Shown here: positions 40,878 through 49,205 of the stretch, piece by piece
How the letters are laid out: each line of letters begins with the position of its first letter
How positions within the stretch are numbered: position 1 is the first letter of the stretch
Source: JARRON01 sp037383845
Lineage (GTDB): Bacteria > Pseudomonadota > Gammaproteobacteria > Steroidobacterales > XN24
Reading direction: 5' to 3'
Assembly: GCA_037383845.1 (NCBI GenBank)
Contig: JARRON010000023.1
Coordinates: forward strand, 1 to 64,000
DNA: 64,000 nt
Program-made: the position numbers and the translations under genes
The notes under the pieces: model-generated
What the model was told of the DNA's origin: nothing
Databases searched by the model: none
The model's input: only the letters and a program-made list of their open reading frames with translations

Positions 40878-42769
40878 GGCCCCTGGTCCTCGCCATGCTT
40901 CTGGCCGTGATATCGGCCGGCTGCGGCCGCGTGTCGGAGGGGATCCGCATCGGCTCCAAGGACTTCACTGAGCAGAAGATCCTGGCCGAGATGATGGCAC
41001 TGGCGGCCGAATCGGAACGCATTCCCGTGGAGCGGGTCATCCCCAGCGGCGACAGCCGGACCAACCTCTACGCTATCCAGAGCGGCGTCATCGACGCATA
41101 CCCGGACTACACGGGCACGGTGCTGGCGCTGTCCGGCGTCGCGCCATACGACGACCCCGGCCGGAGCCGGAAGGCCGTCCAGGACCTGGTGGCGCCCCTG
41201 GGGTTGCGGTGGGTGGTGCCTCTGGGCTTCTCCAACGACTTCGCCGTGGTCGTACGACGGGACTTCGCCCTGCGCAACAATCTGGCAAACATCAGCGATC
41301 TGTCGGAACTCCCGGGTTCCCTACGTATCGCCTCAGACACCGATTTCGCCAGCCGGCCGGTCGACGGTCTGACGGGGCTGGTCCGGCGTTACGGCCTCAC
41401 CCTGAGCGAGGTGCTGGAGACCCGGCCCCGGGAGCGCGGCGTCACCTTCGAAGCCCTGCTGGAAAGGCGCGTGGATGCGGCAGTCGTTTTCATGACTGAC
41501 CCGGCAATTGCGTCCTACGGCGTGACGGTCCTGGAGGACGATCTCGGCTTCTTCCCGTCCTACGAGGCCGGCGTGCTCATGCGCGCGCCGACACTGGAAG
41601 AGGTCCCGAAGCTCCGCCGGGCATTCCAGAAACTGTCGGGTCTGATTTCCGCCGGGGAGATGCAACAGCTGATCGCACAGGTGGACTACCTGGGCGAAGA
41701 CCCACGAACCGTTGCGCAGCGCTACCTGGTCAGCAAGGGCGTACTGGACGGCGACACGGTCGTCCAGCCCGCCACCTCCAGCGTGTCCCTCGCCATCGGC
41801 CCCGTCGCGGACCGGGGAACGCTGACCATCGATGCTACCCGCGCCATCCGCAAGGTCATGCCTGGCCGGCGACTCACCGTGGAAGCGGCTCCGCTGCCGG
41901 ATGAGGCGGTCAGGTCAGGACGCGCCCGGTTCGCCCTCCTGGGCTCGGAGAGTTTCTTCACGCCGCCGCCGAATCCGCCAGTGCCGGTGGAAGGTATCGA
42001 AGCCGTGGGTGCCGTGGGCACACACATGGCGCACCTGATCGCTCGGCGAGGATCCAGGCAGCCTTCCCTGGTCGAGAAGTCGCGAATCGCCGTGGGCGCG
42101 CCGGGCGGCGCTTCCGACCTGGTGACCCGCCACCTGCTCGATGCGCTTGACCTGGAGGAAACCATCGAGCTGGTGGCTGAGCCGGACCCCGATGCGAGGG
42201 TAGCTCTCGTAGATGGCGGAGACGTCGACGGCGCCATGTTCATGGCCGAGCCGGGTCACCCCTGGATCGCCAATCTCCTGGCCACCGGCAATCGCGAGCT
42301 GAAGCCCATCACCGCCCTGCGGGAATCCAACCATACGCTGCGATATCCGTTCCTCCGGCCGGCGCGGATCCCCGCGTCGGCATACCCGGGCCTCGAGCTG
42401 CCGGTGGCCACCGTGGCGTCACAGGTCGTGCTGGCCGCGGTAGCGACGAAGCCGGGGGGCGTGATCGGGGAAACCGGCCCCCAGATCGTCCCCGGGCTGG
42501 GCACCGACACGCCGGAGCCAGTCCCGCCGGAAATGGCAAGGCGCCTCAACGCTGCCCTGCCCTTCAGCGAGGCCGTGGATCCGCTGCTGCCCGCATCGCC
42601 CGGGCTGAACCCCCGTGCCCGGGACAGCACGCCGTACCTGCGCGGCAACCCCGTGTCGGCGATCCTTAACGTGCTGGCGGTGGCGTTCCTTGTCTGGATG
42701 GTTCGCCTGTATTTCAAGGAACTGCCCCATCGCCCGGCGCTGCGGCCCGGGCGCCACGAGGATTCCTGA
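40874..42769 (+). CDS. Lipoprotein with ProX/OsmF-type and TAXI-like binding domains and a C-terminal helix
   Basis: The 631-aa protein has a lipobox ISAGC (C17). An osmolyte-type substrate-binding domain spans about residues 24-275, with IRIGSKDFTEQKILAEMM, DAYPDYTGT and the WVVPLGFSND block typical of OsmF/OpuBC proteins. A second binding-type domain (about 305-540) resembles TAXI/NMT1-like receptors of TRAP transporters: IAVGAPGGASDLVTRHLLDALDL and AMFMAEPGHPWIANLL. A membrane helix follows at about 594-613 (ILNVLAVAFLVWMV). No ABC permease or ATPase is near. It overlaps the BCCT stop by 4 nt. A binding-protein-assisted BCCT is the inference; which ligand binds is unknown. Confidence 0.8.
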   Translation: MRPLVLAMLLAVISAGCGRVSEGIRIGSKDFTEQKILAEMMALAAESERIPVERVIPSGDSRTNLYAIQSGVIDAYPDYTGTVLALSGVAPYDDPGRSRKAVQDLVAPLGLRWVVPLGFSNDFAVVVRRDFALRNNLANISDLSELPGSLRIASDTDFASRPVDGLTGLVRRYGLTLSEVLETRPRERGVTFEALLERRVDAAVVFMTDPAIASYGVTVLEDDLGFFPSYEAGVLMRAPTLEEVPKLRRAFQKLSGLISAGEMQQLIAQVDYLGEDPRTVAQRYLVSKGVLDGDTVVQPATSSVSLAIGPVADRGTLTIDATRAIRKVMPGRRLTVEAAPLPDEAVRSGRARFALLGSESFFTPPPNPPVPVEGIEAVGAVGTHMAHLIARRGSRQPSLVEKSRIAVGAPGGASDLVTRHLLDALDLEETIELVAEPDPDARVALVDGGDVDGAMFMAEPGHPWIANLLATGNRELKPITALRESNHTLRYPFLRPARIPASAYPGLELPVATVASQVVLAAVATKPGGVIGETGPQIVPGLGTDTPEPVPPEMARRLNAALPFSEAVDPLLPASPGLNPRARDSTPYLRGNPVSAILNVLAVAFLVWMVRLYFKELPHRPALRPGRHEDS

Positions 42770-42806
42770 ACGAGTGCCGCCGGCTCAGGCGCAGGCCCTT
42801 GAAAAA

Positions 42807-42857
42807 CGGCGTCTTCGCCCCGATTTCAGGAACTCTGAACGGGGCGCAGGGACGCCG
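42807..42857. other. Long imperfect hairpin downstream of the binding-protein gene
   Basis: CGGCGTC (42807-42813) pairs with GACGCCG (42851-42857), and CGCCCCG (42816-42822) pairs with CGGGGCG (42840-42846), with small internal loops and a 17-nt loop. It begins 38 nt after the stop codon. There is no U-tract, so it may be an mRNA-protecting or Rho-aided 3' structure. Confidence 0.35.
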
Positions 42858-42952
42858 GTGCGCGTCTGCGGGAACTTCCTGCGCCATCCGGCGGTCATGG
42901 TAGACTGCGACTCATTCTCATCGGACTTGCCTGACGGAGGTACAAGCCCACT

Positions 42953-43630
42953 ATGGAACGTGTCCGGAACACACTCGGCCAGGCGACGCTGCGTCGCGAC
43001 AGCGCCGTCACCACAAACAAGGTACTGAAGAATACCTACCTGCTCCTGGCGGCGACTCTGCTCTTCAGCGCCTTCACCGCCGGGATTGCCATGTTCGCCG
43101 GCGTACCCCCGATGAACCCCATCATCGTCCTGGTGGGATATTTCGCCCTCCTGTTCGGCGTTTACAAGACGGCCAACAGCGCCATGGGGCTGGTCTTCGT
43201 CTTCGCCCTGACGGGGCTGATGGGCTTTACCCTTGGGCCGATTATCAGCCTGTACCTGACCGCCATCCCCAATGGCAGCCAGGTGGTGATGACTGCCTTC
43301 GGCATCACCGGCGTCACGTTTATCGGGCTGTCCGCCTACGCCGTCAAAAGCGGCCGGGACTTCAGCTTCCTGGGCGGCTTCCTCACCATAGGCATCATCG
43401 GCGCGTTCCTGCTGGGACTGGTGGCTTACTTCTTCCACATGCCGAGCCTGGCGCTGGCCGTATCCGGCATGTTCGTACTGGCCATGGCGGGCCTCATTCT
43501 TTGGCAGACCAGTGAAATCGTCCGGGGCGGCGAGACCAACTACATCCTCGCGACGGTCACCCTGTACGTCTCCATTTACAACCTGTTCACAAGCCTGCTG
43601 CATATCTTCGGCGTCATGGGCGACGAGTAG
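42953..43630 (+). CDS. Bax inhibitor-1/YccA family membrane protein
   Basis: YccA-type proteins are inner-membrane proteins that modulate the FtsH protease; others of the family are pH-sensing calcium leak channels. The 225-aa protein has seven predicted helices from residue 28 to the end. Family motifs are ALTGLMGFTLGPIISLYL near the middle and YVSIYNLFTSLLHIFG at the C-terminus, the latter containing the acidic/polar pair region. ACGGAGG precedes the ATG. It is followed by a strong bidirectional terminator. The exact physiological role is unproven. Confidence 0.9.
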   Translation: MERVRNTLGQATLRRDSAVTTNKVLKNTYLLLAATLLFSAFTAGIAMFAGVPPMNPIIVLVGYFALLFGVYKTANSAMGLVFVFALTGLMGFTLGPIISLYLTAIPNGSQVVMTAFGITGVTFIGLSAYAVKSGRDFSFLGGFLTIGIIGAFLLGLVAYFFHMPSLALAVSGMFVLAMAGLILWQTSEIVRGGETNYILATVTLYVSIYNLFTSLLHIFGVMGDE

Positions 43631-43662
43631 CGCCCGCGTCGCATTGAGCAACGTGCAAACCG

Positions 43663-43690
43663 AAAAGCCCCGCCGGTCGCGGGGCTTTTC
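43663..43690. terminator. Bidirectional Rho-independent terminator between yccA-type gene and host-attachment gene
   Basis: AAAAGCCCCGC (43663-43673) and GCGGGGCTTTT (43679-43689) form an 11-bp stem with a 5-nt loop, with an A-run on one side and a T-run on the other. It lies between two convergent genes and can end transcripts from either side. Confidence 0.9.
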
Positions 43691-43714
43691 TTCATGGGTC
43701 TCTCGGGGGCGCGG

Positions 43715-44146
43715 CTAGAGAACCTCCTCCAGCCGCTTTCTCAACTCCTCGGGCCGGGCGACGGCAGCCAGGTCCTTGCCCAGTTCGCCCTCAACCCGGC
43801 GGCTCACCTGTTCCGGGAGCCCTTCCCTCAGCCGGCCCAGCAGGCGCGGTTCGGCGCACAGGACCAGGCGGTCGAACCCGCCCCGGTTGAGCCCCTGCTC
43901 CAGCGCCTCGCCGATTTCCCGCACGAACTCGGCGGTCTCCTTCTCCCTGGGAGACGTTACGGGTTCAAAGGTCTGGCGACCCCACTCCCCGCTTTCCCGG
44001 CCGCGCCTGTCGTCCACCAGTTCCCGCAAGCGCTCCCGGGCTTCCGGGTGCACCAGGTCCTGAAGTTCGACGAGCGTCTTGCCGTCCTTGCCCAGTTCGA
44101 GCAGCCGGGCCCTGAGGCGGTCGGCCACCAATACCCACGTGGTCAT
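43715..44146 (-). CDS. Host-attachment-type protein (PF10116-like)
   Basis: This 143-aa protein matches the family first described from a plant-host attachment gene. It starts MTTWVLVADRLRARLLEL, has the ESGEWGRQTFEPVTSPREKE block and ends with a region (FDRLVLCAEPRLLGRLREGL) related to the archaeal-release-factor/Pelota-like C-terminal fold. In many free-living bacteria the role is unknown, and the name should not be taken as evidence of host interaction. It is convergent with the BI-1 gene. Confidence 0.88.
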   Translation of the reverse strand: MTTWVLVADRLRARLLELGKDGKTLVELQDLVHPEARERLRELVDDRRGRESGEWGRQTFEPVTSPREKETAEFVREIGEALEQGLNRGGFDRLVLCAEPRLLGRLREGLPEQVSRRVEGELGKDLAAVARPEELRKRLEEVL

Positions 44147-44459
44147 GGCGCACTCCTTTTTGTTCGATCCCTGCGTAAAGTCTAGTTGAAGTGTCCAGGT
44201 CTCCCGCTCACGCAGGCACTGCTAATATCTGGCCAAACTGCCGGACGGAGCCTGCCCATGCACGCGGGAAACCCAGCCATCTCCAGCCATCCCCGACGCC
44301 AGAATGCGGGGCCCGTTGCCGCGGCGGCCACCCCGCTCCGGAACGAGGCGGACACCCGCGGCGCCCCGCGCGTGGTGACGAGGCAGCCCGGCGAGGCAGT
44401 CCTGGCGAGCTGGCCCGCGGTTTACCCGGCATAAAAGCAAGGGCAGGCGATACAGCGTT
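44147..44459. other. Intergenic region of 313 bp without a recognisable gene
   Basis: The segment lies between the divergent host-attachment and Nudix genes. I see no conserved motif, RNA gene or clear repeat. Several short frames exist but look like chance frames in GC-rich DNA with no good start or coding signature. Promoters for both flanking genes should lie here, but I could not define their boxes with confidence. Confidence 0.5.
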
Positions 44460-45104
44460 ATGCGCCGATACCTGGCCGCAGAAATCATGCACCGCCCCGG
44501 GGAGCGGCCCGACGGCTCCACACCCGAACAGTCGCCGTGGCGACGGGATGCCCGGCGGGAGAGATTCCGCAATCCCTGGTTCACGGTACACGAGGATCGG
44601 GCATGGAACGCCCGGGCCGGCCGCCATTTCGACTACGGGGTGGTCAGTTTTTCCAACCGCGCCGTGGGCGTGCTGGCGCTGGAGCCGGACGGCCGCGTCT
44701 GGCTCGTCGGACAGCACCGCTATCCGCTGGAAGAGTTTTCCTGGGAACTTCCCATGGGTGGCGTCCCGGCCGCCGAATGCCTGCTGGACGGAGCGCAGCG
44801 GGAGCTGAAGGAGGAGACCGGACTTGCGGCCAGGCACTGGGAGGTGCTGCTGGAACGTGTCCACCTCTCCAACTCGGTGACCGATGAGGTGGGCACCGTG
44901 TTCCTTGCAACCGGCCTGGAGCCCGGCGCCATGGCCGAGGAGGACAACGAAGAGCTCTGGGTCATCCGAATGCCGCTGGACGATGCGGTGAGCGCCGTGC
45001 TTGACGGCCGGATCACCGACTCGCTCACCGTAGCCGGCCTCCTGGCCATGGCGTTGCGACGCCGCGAAGGTGAGGCCGGTCCCGGACCGGGAACACCCCG
45101 GTGA
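44460..45104 (+). CDS. Nudix hydrolase (ADP-ribose pyrophosphatase-like)
   Basis: This 214-aa protein has a complete Nudix box GGVPAAECLLDGAQRELKEE with the catalytic Glu cluster (residues about 100-119), and the YGVVSFSNRAVGVLALE lead-in typical of the ADP-ribose/ADP-sugar group. It should hydrolyse a nucleoside diphosphate linked to another moiety. The start is uncertain: ATG 44460 gives residues before RNPWFTVHED; ATG 44487 is an alternative. The CBS gene overlaps its stop by 4 nt, so they are probably co-translated. Confidence 0.88.
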   Translation: MRRYLAAEIMHRPGERPDGSTPEQSPWRRDARRERFRNPWFTVHEDRAWNARAGRHFDYGVVSFSNRAVGVLALEPDGRVWLVGQHRYPLEEFSWELPMGGVPAAECLLDGAQRELKEETGLAARHWEVLLERVHLSNSVTDEVGTVFLATGLEPGAMAEEDNEELWVIRMPLDDAVSAVLDGRITDSLTVAGLLAMALRRREGEAGPGPGTPR

Positions 45105-45529
45105 GCCGCCCTCCCACGCTGAAGACCGCCATGACCCCTTTCCCCTGGTGGGTGGGCATAGACGAACCTCTGCTCGTGGCCAGGGACATGATGCGCGCCC
45201 ACCGCGTGCGCCACCTGCCCGTGAAGAGGGACGGCAAGGTCGTGTCGATAGTGACGGACAGGGATATCAAGTTCGCCCTGGATCCGGAGCTGGGACTTCC
45301 GCCCCGGGACTCCATGCGCGTACGGGACGTCTGCGTGTTCACGCCTTACGTCGTGGACATCGAGACCCCGCTGAAGACCGTCCTGGAGACGATGGCCGAG
45401 CGCCGCATCGGCTCGGCGGTGGTCACGCGGGACGGCAAGCTCGTGGGAATCTTCACCTCTGCCGATGCCTGCCGGGCCTTCGCGGAAGTGCTGGCGGCAG
45501 GCGAGGCCCGGGCGCCGGCGGGCGACTGA
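45101..45529 (+). CDS. CBS-domain protein
   Basis: This 142-aa protein has a tandem CBS pair: the first CBS starts near TAMTPFPWWVGIDEPLLVA and ends in VVSIVTDRDIKFAL, the second ends in GKLVGIFTSADACRAF. CBS pairs bind adenosine nucleotides and sense energy state. The GTG start at 45101 overlaps the Nudix stop as GTGA. With a Nudix partner, a role in nucleotide or NAD-linked sensing is possible, but this is inference. It is convergent with serS, with no gap between the stop codons. Confidence 0.87.
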   Translation: MSRPPTLKTAMTPFPWWVGIDEPLLVARDMMRAHRVRHLPVKRDGKVVSIVTDRDIKFALDPELGLPPRDSMRVRDVCVFTPYVVDIETPLKTVLETMAERRIGSAVVTRDGKLVGIFTSADACRAFAEVLAAGEARAPAGD

Positions 45530-46801
45530 TCAGTCCGCCGGGGGAATAACGTCGACCCCGCCCATCCAGGGCGCCAGGGCCTCGGGCACGCGCACCGACC
45601 CGTCCGGCTGCTGGTAGTTCTCCAGGATCGCCACCAGCGCCCGGCCGGCCGCCACGCCGGAACCGTTGAGGGTGTGGACGAGCTCCGGCTTCCCCGTGTC
45701 CGGATTTCGCCACCGGGCCTGCATGCGCCGCGCCTGGTAGTCCTCGCAGTTCGAACAGGACGAAATCTCCCGGTAGCGTTCCTGGCCCGGCAGCCAGACC
45801 TCCAGGTCGTAGGTCTTGGCCGCCGCCTGCCCCGTGTCCCCACTGCACAGCAGCACGACCCGGTAAGGCAGGCCGAGTCTCTGCAGCACCGCCTCGGCGT
45901 GCCCGGTCAGTTCTTCGAGGGCGCCGTAGCTATCCTGCGGACGGACCACGTGGACCAGTTCCACCTTCTCGAACTGGTGCTGCCGGATCATGCCCCGGGT
46001 GTCCTTTCCGTAACTGCCGGCCTCCGAGCGGAAACAGGGGGTGTGAGCGGTGAACTTCAGAGGCAGTGACGCCGGTTCCAGAATTTCTTCCCGGACCAGG
46101 TTGGTGATGGGCACTTCCGCCGTGGGGATCAGGTAATAGTCCTGTTCTCCCTCCAGGGCGAACAGGTCCTCACGGAACTTCGGCAGCTGGCCCGTTCCCG
46201 TCAGGGACCGGCCATTGACGATGTAGGGGGCATAGATCTCGCGGTATCCGTGCTCGGTGGTATGCAGATCCAGCATGAACTGGATCAGGGCCCGGTGCAG
46301 CCGGGCCACGGGGCCGCGCATCACAACGAAGCGAGCGCCGGAGATCTTGGCCGCCGCTTCGAAATCCAGCAGCCCCAGGTCCACGTGGTCCCGGGCAGGA
46401 AAATCGAAGGCCGCCGGCTCGCCCCAGCTGCGGACGACCGCGTTGTCTGACTCGTCCCGGCCGTCCGGGACGCTCTCGTGGAGGAGGTTGGGCAGGTCCA
46501 TGAGGACCGACTCCAGCTCCGCCTGCACCGCGGCAAGCCCCGCCTCTGCCTCCTTCAGTTTCTCCCCCAGGTCGGCCACCTCAGCCAGCAGCGGTTCTGT
46601 GTCTTCGCCCTGGGCCTTGGCCCGGCCGATGGCCTTCGAGCGGGTGTTACGCGTGTTCCGAAGCTCGTCCACGGTGACCTGGAGACGCTTGCGCTGCGAC
46701 TCCAGCGCCGCGAAGGCTTCCGTGTCCAGGGTGTATCCGCGCCGCGCCAGCTGCCTGGCGACGGCATCGGGGTCGTTCCTGAGGAGTCGTGGATCGAGCA
46801 T
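45530..46801 (-). CDS. serS: Seryl-tRNA synthetase
   Basis: SerS charges tRNA-Ser with serine in the cytosol and also supplies seryl-tRNA-Sec where present. The 423-aa class II enzyme has the long N-terminal coiled-coil arm for the variable arm of the tRNA (residues about 30-105), motif 2 with FRSEAGSYGKDTRGMIRQHQ, and motif 3 GRALVAILENYQ. Length is typical. It starts 24 nt after rarA on the same strand, and the CBS gene ends next to its stop codon. Confidence 0.97.
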   Translation of the reverse strand: MLDPRLLRNDPDAVARQLARRGYTLDTEAFAALESQRKRLQVTVDELRNTRNTRSKAIGRAKAQGEDTEPLLAEVADLGEKLKEAEAGLAAVQAELESVLMDLPNLLHESVPDGRDESDNAVVRSWGEPAAFDFPARDHVDLGLLDFEAAAKISGARFVVMRGPVARLHRALIQFMLDLHTTEHGYREIYAPYIVNGRSLTGTGQLPKFREDLFALEGEQDYYLIPTAEVPITNLVREEILEPASLPLKFTAHTPCFRSEAGSYGKDTRGMIRQHQFEKVELVHVVRPQDSYGALEELTGHAEAVLQRLGLPYRVVLLCSGDTGQAAAKTYDLEVWLPGQERYREISSCSNCEDYQARRMQARWRNPDTGKPELVHTLNGSGVAAGRALVAILENYQQPDGSVRVPEALAPWMGGVDVIPPAD

Positions 46802-46825
46802 GGGGTCCTCGGTGCAGTGATGGGG

Positions 46826-48145
46826 TCAATCGCGCCGTCGTCGGCGGGCTGCGGCGCTCTGTTTCCTCAGTTCGGCAAGCTTCTCGCCGATGCGCAGCTC
46901 CAGTCCGCGGGGCACGGGATGATAATACCGGCGCGGTTCCATCTCCTCGGGGAAGTAGTCTTCGCCGGCTGCGAACCCGCCTTCCTCGTCGTGGGCATAG
47001 CGATAATCCCGGCCGTAGCCCAGGTCCTTCATGAGGCCCGTGGGCGCGTTGCGCAGGTGGAGCGGCACGGGCAGGGAGCCAAGCTTCTTCGCATCCGCGG
47101 AGGCCTCCCCGAACGCCCGGTACAGGGCGTTACTCTTGGGCGCGCAGGCCAGGTAGCCCACAGCCTGGGCAATGGCGAGCTCGCCTTCGGGGCTGCCCAG
47201 CCGGTCGTATGCGTTCCAGGCGTCCAGCGCCAGGGCAATCCCCCTGGGGTCCGCCAGGCCGATGTCCTCGCTGGCCATGCGCAGGACCCGGCGAGACACG
47301 TAGGCCGGATCGCAGCCGCCGTCCAGCATTCGGGCAAGCCAGTAAAGCGCTGCGTCCGGGTCCGAACCCCTCACGGCCTTGTGCAGCGCGGAGATCTGGT
47401 CGTAGAACGCCTCGCCGCGCTTGTCGAACTGCCGGTGACCGCCGGCAATGACGTGGCCGATGGCCTCGTCGTCGAGCCGGCGCCGACCCGACTCGTCCGG
47501 CTGCGCCAGGTCCGCCGCCAGCTCCAGCAGGTTCAGGGCCCGGCGGGCATCGCCGTCGGCGGCCTCGGCCAGCGCCTCCAGCTGGCCGTCGGAAAACTCC
47601 AGATCTTCGCCGGCAAGGCCGCGCTCCGGGTCGTCCAGGGCCTGGCGGAGGATGGTGGTGAGATCTCCCGTTTCCAGCCGCTTGAGGACATAGACCCGGG
47701 CCCGGGACAGCAGGGCGCTGTTGAGCTCGAAGCTGGGGTTCTCCGTGGTGGCGCCGATGAAAGTCAGCGTGCCGTCCTCCACCCACGGCAGGAAGGCATC
47801 CTGCTGGGCCTTGTTGAACCGATGGACCTCGTCGAGGAAAAGCAGGGTGCGGCGGCCCGACGCCTTGAGCATCTTCGCCTCGTCCACCGCCGCACGGACA
47901 TCCTTGACGCCCGCCAGCACGGCGGACAGTGCGATGAACTCCGCGTCGTAGCGCCGGGCGAACAACCGGGCCAGGGTGGTCTTGCCGCTTCCCGGGGGAC
48001 CCCAGAGCACCATGGAGTGCAGCGAGGTGCCGGACACGGCCCTCGCAAGGGGCCGGCCTTCACCCAGCAGATGGGACTGGCCAACGAACTCCCCGAGGGA
48101 CCGGGGCCGCATCCGGTCGGCCAGGGGCCGGGAACGATCGGTCAC
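46826..48145 (-). CDS. rarA: Replication-associated recombination protein A (RarA/MgsA, clamp-loader-like AAA+ ATPase)
   Basis: RarA is an AAA+ ATPase of the RFC/Mgs1/WRNIP1 family acting at stalled replication forks. The 439-aa protein has Walker A GPPGSGKTTLARLFA, Walker B FLDEVHRFNKAQQD, the sensor GATTENPSFEL, the arginine-finger region LLSRARVY and the C-terminal tetramer domain with YHPVPRGLELRI. The frame is open upstream, but the GTG at 48145 overlaps the VanZ-like stop as GTGA and gives the usual length. It is between serS and lolA as in Pseudomonas-type genomes. Confidence 0.95.
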   Translation of the reverse strand: MTDRSRPLADRMRPRSLGEFVGQSHLLGEGRPLARAVSGTSLHSMVLWGPPGSGKTTLARLFARRYDAEFIALSAVLAGVKDVRAAVDEAKMLKASGRRTLLFLDEVHRFNKAQQDAFLPWVEDGTLTFIGATTENPSFELNSALLSRARVYVLKRLETGDLTTILRQALDDPERGLAGEDLEFSDGQLEALAEAADGDARRALNLLELAADLAQPDESGRRRLDDEAIGHVIAGGHRQFDKRGEAFYDQISALHKAVRGSDPDAALYWLARMLDGGCDPAYVSRRVLRMASEDIGLADPRGIALALDAWNAYDRLGSPEGELAIAQAVGYLACAPKSNALYRAFGEASADAKKLGSLPVPLHLRNAPTGLMKDLGYGRDYRYAHDEEGGFAAGEDYFPEEMEPRRYYHPVPRGLELRIGEKLAELRKQSAAARRRRRD

Positions 48146-48552
48146 GATCGCCCCCTGCCAGGCAGAATGCGGTCCTCCACCCACCGACACCAGCCTCCGG
48201 GCACTGCGGCCGCCAGCGCGATCCCGGCGGCCGCGCCGGCGACGTTGGCCACCATGTCCAGGGCTTCGCCGGTGCGCCCTGCGGATCCCATGGCCTGGGC
48301 CAGTTCCAGGGCTCCGCCCAGAACGACGAGCCCGGCAAGGACCATGGGCCAGCGCCTGCGCCCCAGGGCGCCGACGAAGACGAAAGCCAGGGTGCCGTAG
48401 GCCACGAAGTGGTTGAGCTTGTCCGAGACGCCGACGTCCGGCAGCGACGGTCCCGGGACCAGGCTCGCTACCGTGACCCACAGCACCAGGATCCATCCCA
48501 GGCCCAGCCATGCGGCCTGGTAGCGGGGAACCGGCTCAGAAATCGGTGTCAC
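48142..48552 (-). CDS. VanZ-like family membrane protein
   Basis: This 136-aa protein has four predicted membrane helices (around residues 16-36, 48-63, 68-84 and 97-116) and the VanZ-like signature SDKLNHFVAYGTLAFVF. VanZ-like proteins are found in glycopeptide-resistance clusters and in many other bacteria with no known function. Here it sits between lolA and rarA with overlaps on both sides: 17 nt with lolA and 4 nt with rarA, which shows tight coupling of this operon. Confidence 0.82.
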   Translation of the reverse strand: MTPISEPVPRYQAAWLGLGWILVLWVTVASLVPGPSLPDVGVSDKLNHFVAYGTLAFVFVGALGRRRWPMVLAGLVVLGGALELAQAMGSAGRTGEALDMVANVAGAAAGIALAAAVPGGWCRWVEDRILPGRGRS

Positions 48553-49204
48553 GGAGAACGTCAGCTCCCGGGGGCGGCTCGAAAACGAAAAGCGCCTGGT
48601 CCAGTTCGACGTTGGTTTTCACCTCTGCGAAACGGATGCGCGTGAGCTGGCCCAGGGCATCGATGAGTTCCATTGCGGCGATGGTGCCGCCGGCGAATCC
48701 CACCCGGATGCCCTGGAAATCCGCGTTGGCGTTCCTGGGCTTGAGCTCGATCCAGTCGACACCGTCCTCGCTGTAGGCCGCGCCCTTGTCGAAGGAGGCG
48801 TCGAGGTCACCCTGCCCGGACAGCAGGGCTGCGGGCGTCGATTCCAGCCCGTCGTCCAGCGGGCGAACCGTCACCTGCTCCAGGTCCGGATCGTAGAGCC
48901 ACAGTTCCTGCCCGTCGGCGACCACGAGTTGCGGCGCCGGTTCCCGGTACTCCCAGCGGAAACGGTCGGGGCGCTGCAGGTACAAGCGCCCGCGGCTGAC
49001 CTGTTCCCTCCCGGAATCTGCCTCTACGAGGGTCTGCGTGAAGTCCGCCTCCAGGCTGCGGACGTCTGCGAGGAACGCCTCCAGCTCGGCGGCGGGATCC
49101 GCCGCTGAAACCGGCTGCGCCGTTAAGGGCAGCAATCCCAGGGCCATGCCCGCCAGCCACCTGCGGGCAGGGGACGACAGCCGTTTCCCGGCGCGAGGTT
49201 TCAC
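48536..49204 (-). CDS. lolA: Outer-membrane lipoprotein carrier protein LolA
   Basis: LolA shuttles lipoproteins through the periplasm from the LolCDE complex to LolB. The 222-aa protein has a signal peptide ending in VSAAD near residue 35, then the family motifs LEADFTQTLVEAD and RFRWEY and the concave-sheet hydrophobic core. The start is uncertain: a GTG at 49204 lies one base after the ftsK stop and gives a normal length; an upstream ATG would overlap ftsK. It is followed by the VanZ-like gene with a 17-nt overlap. Confidence 0.92.
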   Translation of the reverse strand: MKPRAGKRLSSPARRWLAGMALGLLPLTAQPVSAADPAAELEAFLADVRSLEADFTQTLVEADSGREQVSRGRLYLQRPDRFRWEYREPAPQLVVADGQELWLYDPDLEQVTVRPLDDGLESTPAALLSGQGDLDASFDKGAAYSEDGVDWIELKPRNANADFQGIRVGFAGGTIAAMELIDALGQLTRIRFAEVKTNVELDQALFVFEPPPGADVLRDTDF

Positions 49205-49205
49205 G

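Noticed and set aside
43715..44146. Host-attachment name taken as sign of a host-associated organism
   Set aside because: The family is common in free-living bacteria and its name reflects one early mutant study.
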